A stretch of 23,937 nt of DNA from Spongospora subterranea (lineage: Eukaryota; Endomyxa; Phytomyxea; Plasmodiophorida; Plasmodiophoridae). The stretch spans positions 2,113 to 26,049 of the forward strand of contig OUQQ01000291.1 in NCBI GenBank assembly GCA_900404475.1, in the 5' to 3' direction. The notes beneath the pieces are model-generated. The model was not told where the DNA came from. It saw nothing but the letters and a program-made list of their open reading frames with translations, and ran no database searches. How positions within the stretch are numbered: the stretch's first letter is position 1; the number at the start of each line of letters is the position of its first letter. A program made the translations under genes and the position numbers. Below are positions 1-9,123 of this stretch, piece after piece.

Positions 1-1
1 G

Positions 2-232
2 GCATTACATGCTGGTCTAGGACTAGCCATAGATAAGGAATTCAAAAACAGAACGATCCACGTAATGACAGACTCGTTATCCTGGGTAAGTCAATTTCAA
101 TCATTACCTATCAAACCTCGAAGAGTATATGAAGTTGTGGCAGACTCTGCTCGACTGATAGCGAAATTATCCCGACGCCAACAGATTCACATTCACTACA
201 TTCCAAATCATGTCCACCAGCAGCAAACCTGC
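2..232 (+). pseudogene. RNase H-domain fragment of a retroelement
   Basis: Frame 2 is open from the window edge and reads like the C-terminal half of an RNase HI domain. An ALHAGLGLA helix is followed by a beta strand with the MTDSLSWV motif, in which the Asp is the usual catalytic residue in TDS. A long helix follows, and then a HYIPNHV strand of the type seen as the wvPgH motif in RNase H. The Ty3/gypsy pol remnant downstream carries its own separate RNase H, so this piece belongs to a different element or a different copy. Homology is lost at about 220-235, where the next remnant starts in another frame. The piece is truncated on the left by the window edge. The exact retroelement class is not resolved. 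Confidence 0.55.
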
Positions 233-234
233 GC

Positions 235-2000
235 ATCAATACCAAGAAAAGCCACTTCTTTCGCCATACTTTCAGCAGTAATGGGATATCCATCGATACG
301 AGGAAACTCGTCGATGTCGAGAAGTGGAATTTTCAGCAATCCGGTACGGAAATATCCCAATTTCTAGGACTGATGAATTACTTCAGAGATTTCATTCCAC
401 GTTATTCAACATTAGCAGCGCCGTTAGAGTCCATGAGAAAAAAGTCCAAACCTGACGAACGAGCATTGGACCGATTAGCGAACTCAGTCATTCGAGCCGT
501 TGAAGGCAGCCCTTCGATTAAGAACATTTTTCTCGTTTCCAGACGTTTACTTATCAGCTGAGGAAACCAGAGGACGAACGTATCCGGCAATCGTGATTGG
601 ATTCTTCTCTATGCCAGAGCGTTGCATCAGTCGGAGTGCAATTTATTCAACGACACGGAAAGAGCTTCTTGGAATCGTTTTTGCGCTGAAACGGTGTCGT
701 TATTTTGTATGGGGGCGTCATTTTACTGTTTATACGGATCATCGAGCACTTGCATATATTTATTTTCGCAGAAAATCATATCACCAATTCTCTACAATTG
801 GATTGATACCATTATGCCGTATGGTCTTACAATCATCCATCGTCCAGGCATTTTGCATGTCTTGCCGGATGCGATTTCAAGGCTTTATTGGTCGTCGAAA
901 ATCGAGCGAACCTTTCGCATCACAGCGCAAACATTGGCATCAATGAGCAAGAGCCTAACTATGAAGTCCATCCAGAGGAATTGCGTCAGGATGCGATTGA
1001 GGCGGCTCATATTCAAGGTGAGTTTGTCGTCAAAGCTACTGTTGTTGCACTGGTCGATGGCCGTCCATGGGCCGTCATGTCGCCGACAACATCAGTGGGT
1101 GCACACGATGCCAAATGCACAATACAGTCAGACAAGGCGATCACCCATTGACACCTATTACGGCCGTCAATGCCAATGAACCATCGTGCTGTTCATACAG
1201 CGACCTCATTCCCAACTTCTCCTACGGGAAATAATGTTTTGTGTTGACATTCGTTTCGTATTTTTACGAGCAATGCCTGACAAGACACAGCCGCTTCTGT
1301 TGCTACGAATTTTTTCGCTATTTTCGCTGACTTTGGGGTTCCTCGCATCATCCAGTCTGACAACGGAACCGCATTCGTGAACCAGCTCGTTGATTTCCTT
1401 GTCAAGAGCACAGGTGTTGATCCTCGTTTGACCACTCCTTACCATCCACGTGGCAATGGTCTCATTCAACGTTTCGTCCATAATCATCACCTCGTGCCAT
1501 CAGGATATTGCTAGAAGCTGAAGCACGTTTATGGGATCGTTACGGGCCAGGAGGGTTCAGCTTTTCATGGACGCCAAGATAGCTGCTGAACCTTAATCCG
1601 CCATTTTCGGTAATGTCTGGACGACGCATAAAACCCGTTTGATGATTTTCCGAAGTTAATATCAGTTCTTTGGAAAGCGAGTATCAATGTGTCAAACATC
1701 GTTTAATATGGTTAACAGAGGTCTTATTTTCTGCGATCCACGAGAGGAACTCATCTCTCGCATCCCATGCGATCGCACATTTTGCTAAAGCCAAACACAT
1801 TCTCAAGGAACCGGTTCCTGTCGGGTCATATGTCATGGTCATTGGTCCTACTCGGTCTTCCAGGGCCCAGCCTTTTTATGAGAAGCCATATCAGGTCCTG
1901 AACAAGACTTCAGGAGGCTCTTATCATCTAGACAGTGACAACCTGCTGTACCGTCGTACGACCGCTCCATCGCAAATGAAGATTGTCGCAATCGTCAGGA
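235..2000 (+). pseudogene. Ty3/gypsy pol remnant (RT end, RNase H, integrase)
   Basis: The domains appear in Ty3/gypsy order but in shifting frames. At 235-470 (frame 1) lies the thumb end of the reverse transcriptase, with the FLGLMNYFRDFIPRYS motif and APLESM. At about 620-770 (frame 2) lies RNase H, with RKELLGIVFALKRCRYF and FTVYTDHRAL. The PGILHVLPDAISRL tether follows in frame 1 at about 850-890. At about 1240-1500 is the integrase core, with PDKTQP, FGVPRIIQSDNGTAF (catalytic Asp in SDNG) and TTPYHPRGNGLIQRF, where the usual catalytic Glu of NGxxER is replaced by Gln. The integrase C-terminal region is at about 1770-1985 (PVGSYVMVIGP, GGSYHLDSDNLLYRR). At least three frameshifts and several stops make this a dead copy. 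No chromodomain is recognisable afterwards. Confidence 0.88.
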
Positions 2001-2754
2001 TGATGTCGACGTGTCGCCATCAGACGCTCCTTGCTCTGGCGCGTCACGCTCTTCGCTTTCGTCCGCGTCTATCTTGACCGATTCCGTACATGGATCGTCA
2101 TTGATATGATCTGAGTCCATTTCCAATTCATATGGGATGTTAGTGATGTTAAGCATCGCGCACAGCAATGCCACAATTGAATCCCTGTCAACAATTGCCA
2201 AACAAGTTATCATCAACGGGCATAGTCCCGATTTCAGGATCAAGTGAAATGCCAGCCGGCACCTTGCAGATCAAGAGCCATTAGGCAGCGGTTGGAGTGC
2301 ACGAAGGTAAAATCAGTGAACGCGGTCGCGATTAAGCGATCGGTTTCACTCGTTGAATCGTCTTTGGCGTAATGAGAGCAATGACGTTCTGATTACTTAC
2401 CAACTCAACGAACTTGTTGTCGAATCTGGCGCTCGATTTGCCAAAAATCGCTGATTTGACCATGCGAAGTGAATGGGCAGATCAATCGCGTCTGGCAACA
2501 GTTCCGGAACCAATATTTTGTGTCGTTGATAGCGTGTTGAAGATGCCAGAAGCATGAGCACAGAACGCCAAGTGCTGCACAATCCTGGTGTGGATCTGGA
2601 CTTATCGTGTTTCCTCAGCAGCATAAAAAGTTTATATAAGGGGTCAAGGGAAGGACGGGATCAAGTCTTAATCCCCTGTTCACCTACAGAACGTTGAACA
2701 GTCGAATACTGATTAGCCAAACACCTGACCCGATCGTGCAAAGCTTCGAATTTT
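2001..2754. other. Non-coding stretch, possible LTR remnant
   Basis: No convincing gene lies between the end of the gypsy integrase on the plus strand and the end of the copia RNase H on the minus strand. A TATA-like TTTATATAAG occurs at 2631-2640. By position, the 3' LTR of the minus-strand copia element should lie just to the left of 2755, but I could not define terminal TG/CA ends or a second LTR copy. A 75-codon minus-strand open frame (2397-2624) has no recognisable motif. Confidence 0.35.
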
Positions 2755-3460
2755 TCAGAGACCCTTGGTAAGAATATCAGCCAGATTATCTTTGAGGGGA
2801 CTTACACAATTTTGATTTTATTTGTTTGAACCAGTTCCCGAATATAATGCTCACGAATATCAATGTATTTCTTTTTTGAATTACAATCATTCCAAACGCA
2901 ATGGAACCATGATTATCTTGATTAAGAGTTGCTGGGTATGCTTGAGAAAACCCAAGTTCATCAGGAACATTGCGGAGCCAAACGGCTTCACACCTGCGAA
3001 TGACGAGGCAATGGATTCAGCTTCACATGACGACGGTGACGTAGTAGATTGTTTTCTTAACTCGATATGATACCGGAGAGCCGTTCACTTGAAATACATA
3101 ATCAGAGGTCGATCTGCGAAAGTATCGAGATCTCCAGCCCAATCAGAGTCGGAATATCCAGTAATTGTCACTACTGATGTATTGGATGATCTGTTATACA
3201 ATAGCCCCAATGTTCCACATCATGTGACACTTCACCAACGACATATGATATATCAGTTCGAGTGTGTAATGGCCAGATCAAATGACCAACAGCAGATCGA
3301 TAGTCAATGCGTTGCTGGTCAAGTCGCACAACGTCACGATCATGATCAGTCTGTGGACACATTAGTTTAGTTAGCTTGATATCAGTTGCTGTTGGAGTTG
3401 GCTGCCGAGTAGAGTTGTTCACTCCATACAATTCTAGTATATAATCTACCTATATGGTTT
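2755..3460 (-). pseudogene. Ty1/copia pol remnant (RT end and RNase H)
   Basis: On the minus strand, starting near 3460, the RT tail reads LYGVNNSTRQPTPTATD. It continues with DYRSAVGHLIW and TRTDISYVVGEVSHD, the copia signature in which a YRxxVGxLxY block precedes TRPDI. The RNase H follows: GYSDSDWAGD (catalytic Asp), RRSTSDYVF, CEAESIAS, KKYIDIREHYIREL, and the closing DNLADILTKGL with a stop at 2755. The pieces fall in different frames and are separated by stops, so the copy is not functional. Copia integrase and the RT palm are absent. Immediately upstream in the minus-strand direction lies gypsy-type gag-protease instead, so this fragment was joined to or inserted into another element. 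Confidence 0.88.
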
Positions 3461-3479
3461 CCTTGATGGTCACCTGGAA

Positions 3480-4890
3480 TGCCCTTCATGTTAACCTTTG
3501 ATATCCATCTGGTGACGAGGTTAGCGTCGCCGGGATCGTTTTCGTAGTCGTCAGGAAACTCCTGTCGCGTTTCGTTGATAATGTTCCGCTTTATTCGAAG
3601 TTTCATGTTGATATTATAATCGGCGTCATCGGCGATCGTGGGTTCTTCCACCTCCAGATGATTGCCAGAGACGCTCGATCAATGATGTATGTGGATCAAT
3701 ACCCAATGCGACATGTTCGGGCTGACCGATCAGAACGATATCGTCAGACAGGTCCTGTTCACTGATATAGCACTAGCGTCCCCGTAAAGTACGTGATTTG
3801 CCGGTCGACGTTGTCAACGTCAACTCCAGTTTGGCAGCGGCGACGATTGTGATTGGATTGTCTTGGACGCTGGTTCCGCCCGAAGTGGTGGATCATAGTA
3901 TTTCACGCTGACAACTTCAGTCTCCTGAATTTTTCGTAGCATGCTGAGCGATAAAGTTGTACGAGAAGAACAGTTGTCGAGATCGTATCGCCATGAGTTA
4001 TGTTTGCCGACGCGCACTGTTTGCGCGTCTGCTTTTAAACGTGGTGATGAGAATGATTGATTTCGTTTGGCATGAATACGCGACAGATCCGTCGTGAAAC
4101 TCTGTTTTTTTGTCTTTGGAAGATTTGCGAGCGCCTTTGCAATTGCCTGTGCTTGCTGGTTGGACAAATCTGAACCCAATGATTTCCCTTGCAAACGAGA
4201 CAGCCGCCGTCCGGTGGTGGTGGTTGGCATCGTCGGCTTGGAATCGATCGGTGTAAAATACTTGTGCTGTTGCTGCGCCTCTTCATAAGAATCAGGTCGA
4301 AGAGGAATCCCTCATCCTTATTCGCGGTCAAGGAATCCTGATCATATTGGATTACACTTTTTACCTCGGCACGTACTGGTTCGGGTCGGATCCCCTCGAT
4401 CAGGTACTTGCACTTCATTTTTGAATTGTGTTTCCCTCGGCGTACGCCGTTTCGAGCGCAAACTCTCTATTGAGGCGGTCGAAACATGTGAACATATCAG
4501 GAACCCGCGATTCGATGTGTGTCGTTCGCAAATTCATTACTTTATCTCCGTCTTGTTCCTCTACTCCTCAAAGACCGCCTTGTCGTTGATAATTGAGCTA
4601 GTCTGAAGGGATTGAAGGTATATCAGATTATCAGAATCAGAGATTTCGTCATATGATTTTTTCAGTTTGAATTTACAAAGGGGTCGGAGTTCATCCTCAT
4701 CGACCCGATTTTTGACGCTTATCGGGAGAATCACTTCGTTTATGGCGATTCCTCTGATCGTTGACGATGCGGCCATTCGTCGCATTGTCTCTCAGAAACG
4801 TCGAACATTCGCTAGGAACAGGTCGGCCAGGAACGGCGCTTTTACTTGCGCGAATACGAGAGGTTGTGCCCTCCTGATCGCGTTCTGAAT
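3480..4890 (-). pseudogene. Ty3/gypsy-like gag-protease remnant
   Basis: Read on the minus strand, the region begins near 4890 with a gag-like segment containing RMAASSTIRGIAINEV at about 4785. A gag C-terminal portion (KYLIEGIRPEPVRAEVK) follows at about 4410. Next is a CCHC-type zinc knuckle, CLVCKGNHWVQIC (C-x2-C-x3-H-x4-C, one residue shorter than the canonical spacing), at about 4164-4202. After a frameshift, the linker DLSNQQAQAIAKALANLPK leads to a retropepsin-like domain: RYDLDNCSSRTTLSLSML near 3980, then KLELTLTTSTGKSRTL and DDIVLIGQPEHVALGIDP near 3700-3830. The expected active-site D-[ST]-G reads D-N-C in this copy, so the protease is probably dead. Sequence down to about 3480 fits a protease-RT linker. 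The RT is missing and copia sequence follows instead. BEL/Pao is an alternative class, because the CxxCxxxHxxxxC knuckle also occurs there. Confidence 0.7.
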
Positions 4891-6540
4891 TGAATTATGC
4901 GGCGAAGATTGAAGCGTTAGAATCAGAGATTTGGTTGCCATTCAAAGGTTCGTCGTTATTATCGCCTCTGTTCTGGACAAAGCACAGCAGACGGAAACAA
5001 GTTCCTCGTCAATGGCGGCAAATGCATCATTCACTCCAAAGAAATTCGCAAACCATCCGCCGGAAAATATTATCGCCATCTCACGGGAAACAGCAGACAA
5101 TGTGTATCGATTGCCAACAATACCACTGAACCATACTCACCCGTCCCTATACGCTCATCTCACCATGGAGGTGCCATATTCATGGCAAACACCCCACAAC
5201 AGAGATGGCTACATCAATCACCGACATATGAAGCGATTGGCAAATGGTCCCGAATGTGCAATTTCTTCCAAAATTGCCAAGAGCACCATTGTTGTCATGC
5301 AGCCCCATAACTACTTTGGGGTGGCGAGCTTGTTTTCTTGGACATCGAAGGGTCATTTCCCCAGATCTGGTCTTCCAGGAGGTTTCTACTACACTGCCAC
5401 ATTTATGAAATCACTATTCGCGACGACAATTTTTCTACCAGGGAAATCAGACCACTCGGCGGCCCTTCACCTATTCAGCAGCGAAATTTTTCGGCAAGGT
5501 GGAAGAGGCACTCGTAATTCGCCGCTTCAAAGTGACAACGACGGTGTTGACTGCTCTGTTGAATCAATCGGATAGCACAAGACAAACAAACTTCATCGTC
5601 AGATTGCAGCGGATCCTTAGAACGCCTGAATCGATCAATACTTGAAATGGCACAACAACATTCTTGAAGATGTGGAAAACCCGAGTGCTAAAATGCCATC
5701 CGAATCTGCGAATTTGTATTGCCTTTGCTTGAGCGTGTTGGCCGCACGCCTCGCAATGATGATTTCTGCGAATTTATCCTCTCGCTTGGACGAGCTTACA
5801 ACGGGGAATTTCTGCAGAATCGAGAATTTGATAAAACACGTCTCAATCGGAATACACTCCAGTCCGTTATCGCACAGATCGTGGAAAATTCCCAATTGTT
5901 GGACAATGTTCCATCCCGTAGTTCAATTCAATTCCCACACAGGTGTCATCTTCGCAAGATGCCCAATGAATCGTGATGACGACGCTATTCAACGAGGAGC
6001 CATCGCTTCGAAAGCTGCAGATTAAGCACATGGTAGGAACGGAATGGAGCATGGTCCGAACGTCGACATTTGCAGCGGGATCTGCTTGACGCGATCGTCC
6101 AGAAATTTGTACCGGTCTTCGTCGTCGGATTGTTTTCTAGCTGAATTGCAGTTGTCAAAAAGTGGATGGTCGAGGCTTCACGCAATCGTAAAAATTATGT
6201 AAGCGACACAAGCCTTCTACAATAGCCTTAATCCGCAGATCTCGAAGCGATGGCTCCTCATTAACTAATTCGACATCTCATTGTACCGTGCATGATCGGT
6301 GTGTGGATTGCATCAAACAGGATTGAACCCAATGACAAGCGAATGTTCGCGAATTCAGTATACTTAGCAAATTTCAGACAATTTATTCTGAAGTTGTTGT
6401 AATCGGGGGAAGAATGAATGAAAAACTAGTTGTGCGGGTCTGTTTGCCGTTATTTTCCATACAGTATATGTAGCAGTTGTTGTCGGATACATTCACAACA
6501 AATAATCCCCAACGCTTCGCATTTTTAAACCAACAAACAA
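4891..6540. other. Unassigned stretch, probably decayed element DNA
   Basis: No gene can be supported. A 214-codon plus-strand open frame (4931-5575) has no recognisable domain. Fragments that look coding change frame repeatedly, for example FFGKVEEALVIRRFKV in frame 3 near 5490 and ILSLGRAYNGEFLQNREF in frame 1 near 5790. This pattern suggests an old, frameshifted element or pseudogene. The side nearest 4890 would be the position of the 5' LTR of the minus-strand gag-protease element, but no LTR boundary was found. Confidence 0.4.
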
Positions 6541-6801
6541 ATTCCAAACATGCAATCGGCGAGAATAGCAATTGTTGGCAACACCAGCAGTCGATTACTG
6601 GATCTGGTGACGGAGATGGCGATGGCGGATTGGCGGTCCATCTCTGACTGGTCGGCACCGAGGGTTGCGCCACTCTATCGCCGGTCCCCACCAATTGTAA
6701 CGATGACCACGGGGATACAGTACACACAAGTAGAGGGGCGACTGAGATTGGCCCCGCTCTCAGTCTCACCCCATCGGGACCCCAAACTCGGATAACGCTA
6801 C

Positions 6802-6829
6802 AACACCACAACACAGCTGTTGTGGTGTT
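6802..6829. promoter_or_regulatory. Perfect 12-bp inverted repeat upstream of RBBP4-like start
   Basis: AACACCACAACA at 6802-6813 and TGTTGTGGTGTT at 6818-6829 are perfect reverse complements separated by CAGC. The element ends 34 bp before the chosen ATG at 6864, so it lies in the promoter or 5' UTR. In RNA it would form a 12-bp stem with a 4-nt loop. In DNA it could be a palindromic protein-binding site. Function is inferred from position only. Confidence 0.6.
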
Positions 6830-6863
6830 ACAGGTTGTTACCCAAGTCATTGCCGTCACCGAC

Positions 6864-8156
6864 ATGAGTGGGGACGGTGACCGTCCCGGGGCTCCCGCCG
6901 TCGTACCCGACCATGTCATCCGGAGGGAGTACAAGGTCTGGCGAGCGGCGGCCCCGTTCCTCTACGAGCTCGTCCTGTATCAGGGCCTGATCTGGCCCAG
7001 CTCCTCCGTGCAATGGATTCGCTCGTCATCCCCGGTCCCGATCGTCGAGAATTCGGGCCAAACTGTCACACAGCAAGTGCTCATTGGGTCATCCACGTCG
7101 GGCGCCGACCAAGCCCATCTCATGCTAATGGAGGTGCAGATGCCGCCATCGTACTGCCCGGCCGTTCGCCGAGATATCAGTGGGGCCCATTCCTCGGTCA
7201 CCAGCACAGCTGGTAAAATCCGGACCCAATCTGCTTGGCCATCTTACAGTGATATTCGCCGCATCAGATTGGTTCGGGGCGTTCCGCGATCTCTCGCCGC
7301 CTGCATAGGAGACTCCGATCCCTTAGTGTCAATATACGATATCGGGACCCCGTCGTCGTCGCCAATTCCAGGTAGGCAGAGCCCAGCTGTCCCTCCTGAA
7401 GCCAGGCGTTGCGCCAGGCTGGTCGCCCTCGGTGGCCAGACCGCCGAATCCTGGGGATTATCGTGCTCGACTCTGCAGTCGGGTCATGTCGCCGCCGGAT
7501 CAATGGACACGATCGTCTCGGTCTGGGATGTGCAAGCGTGTCCCGATCAGTCGACCGGTCACGTCCCCGCCCTGATCCGATTACAAAGACACACCGCCCC
7601 GGTCATGGACGTCCATTTCAGCACCAAACAAACTCAATTGTTATCGTCCGCCTCCGACGATAAATTCGCATACGTCTGGGATTTACGATCGCCCGATGAT
7701 CCCACCCCAATTCAACACGATTGCCAAGTCACCTGCGTCGAATGGTCGCCGTTCGACAATCACGTCTTGGCGACCGGTGGAACCAACGGCGTCCTCAATA
7801 TCTGGGACATCAGAAACCCGTCAACGTCCGTTCACAGTCTACATGGCGCCAAAGGGGGCCCATTCGACATGACCAAAGTGTCGTGGGCGCCGTTCCAGCG
7901 CGATATCATCGCCACCTCGGGCAGCAATCGGCGCGCCTTCATCTGGGACTTGGCCCGAGCGGGCATGGCGCAATCGGACGAGGACGCGGCCGAAGGCCCT
8001 CCCGAGCTGGCGTTCATTCACGGCGGGCACACGTCCACAATCAACGAGTTCGACTGGTCGTCCGACTGTCCATGGACGATCGCATCTGTCTCCGATAATA
8101 ATATTCTGGAAGTTTGGCAGATTAGTGAGACATTAAGAACTCCTCCGTCTATATAA
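6864..8156 (+). CDS. RBBP4: RBBP4/RBBP7/MSI1-type histone-binding WD40 protein
   Basis: A 430-residue, single-exon protein of normal family length (about 420-430). Family members bind histone H4/H3 and act as a shared nuclear subunit of CAF-1, PRC2, NuRD and HDAC complexes. The N-terminal histone-binding helix is clear: EYKVWRAAAPFLYEL at about 22-36, then GLIWPSSSVQW at 41-51. The first blade includes QQVLIGSSTSGADQAHLML. WD blades end at VSVWDV (218-223), AYVWDL (269-274), LNIWDI (311-316), FIWDLA (359-364) and LEVWQI (415-420). The segment DEDAAEGPPELAFIHGGHT (372-390) matches the PP-loop/HGGHT region diagnostic of RBBP4/MSI1. The frame is open upstream to a GTG at 6822, but ATG 6864 puts the conserved N-terminus at the expected distance. 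There are no introns, unlike both downstream genes. Blade 2 carries a Ser/Pro-rich insert at about 163-180. Paralogue-level assignment (RBBP4, RBBP7 or plant MSI) is not possible. Confidence 0.93.
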   Translation: MSGDGDRPGAPAVVPDHVIRREYKVWRAAAPFLYELVLYQGLIWPSSSVQWIRSSSPVPIVENSGQTVTQQVLIGSSTSGADQAHLMLMEVQMPPSYCPAVRRDISGAHSSVTSTAGKIRTQSAWPSYSDIRRIRLVRGVPRSLAACIGDSDPLVSIYDIGTPSSSPIPGRQSPAVPPEARRCARLVALGGQTAESWGLSCSTLQSGHVAAGSMDTIVSVWDVQACPDQSTGHVPALIRLQRHTAPVMDVHFSTKQTQLLSSASDDKFAYVWDLRSPDDPTPIQHDCQVTCVEWSPFDNHVLATGGTNGVLNIWDIRNPSTSVHSLHGAKGGPFDMTKVSWAPFQRDIIATSGSNRRAFIWDLARAGMAQSDEDAAEGPPELAFIHGGHTSTINEFDWSSDCPWTIASVSDNNILEVWQISETLRTPPSI

Positions 8157-9123
8157 AACAACGCGTCGAATTGGTGTGTTTTTCTGCAATAGGATCTCAA
8201 TTTGCGTAATTTTAAGAAGGCGGTCCGGCTACACACGGCCGTCGATTGGCACATGATCTTATCCCACCAGAACGCCAACAATCATTGATCTATTTGGGTA
8301 ATGTTGTCCAAATTGTGCTATTGTCATCTACTGTATCACCTACAGAATAATGAGTGGATTTCACAGCCGAATCAGATTTCGACAGTTCGAAATCCAGTCC
8401 AACTGTGGTGCCCACCAGAAATTCCTTCCCAGAAGCAAAATGGGCCAATCAGGGCAAGAGCGTGACAGGAATCGGATAGATCACCTTTATCGTGTGCAAT
8501 AGCTCGTGCCGAAAATAACCGATAGGTTATACGGGATCAGTTCACCCGAGAGAATAGCGATAAATTTTAATCAACTACCAGATCAACCAGGTTTTGACGT
8601 CGGAAAGTACACAATCAACAATTGGACCCGATTCATCATCAGATTTGGTGACAAAGTCACCGTTTGTGTGATGTTTTTATGGGGGAGGGGCGAAAATATG
8701 AATTTGATGTCGTTTTTCAGCGGATTATTTTCATTGTGGTTCTTCGTTCCCATTCGTTATCGCGTTGGTCGTCGTCGGATCCGTTGACCACAACACGGCG
8801 ATCTGTATTGGTCCTTGTTGGTTTCACGAGCCAACGCCCCAAATCAAGCTGTGTATCGCCCAGTGTGTTGTAATTCAACAGCCCATTCCCATATCCGCCA
8901 GATAATCTACGGCACCGACAGCACAATCCACATTTGCCCTCGAACGCGATCGTATTTCTCTCATCTCGAAACGGGCCCGATATCGGATTCGTCCTCCAAT
9001 CCCCGAACGAGTTCCCGACCAGACGGGGTCGGCGATGGCGAAAAGATCTTCAGGTTTTGTGGAAATATCTGGCTGGTTTCATTTGGACGGGGGGGGGGGC
9101 GATATCTTTGGGGCCATACCGCC
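8157..9123. other. Intergenic stretch, no gene recognised
   Basis: This stretch lies between the RBBP4-like stop and the EF-hand/WD40 start. Short open frames on both strands show no domain or plausible splice partners. A run of 11 Gs at 9089-9099 sits 24 bp before the next start codon, in the promoter or 5' UTR of the downstream gene. The first 100-200 bp are probably the 3' UTR of the RBBP4-like gene. Confidence 0.6.

Noticed and set aside
2397..2624. 75-codon minus-strand open frame
   Set aside because: Lies where the copia 3' LTR is expected and shows no recognisable motif.
4931..5575. 214-codon plus-strand open frame as a real gene
   Set aside because: No domain, no splice partners, and adjacent frames carry equally coding-like fragments, so it is probably element debris.
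6383..6934. 183-codon minus-strand open frame over the RBBP4-like 5' region
   Set aside because: Compositionally an antisense shadow that overlaps the promoter and start of a well-supported gene, with no domain.
8341..8420. tRNA-like sequence around GTTCGAAATCC
   Set aside because: A T-loop-like string alone; no acceptor or anticodon stem could be built around it.
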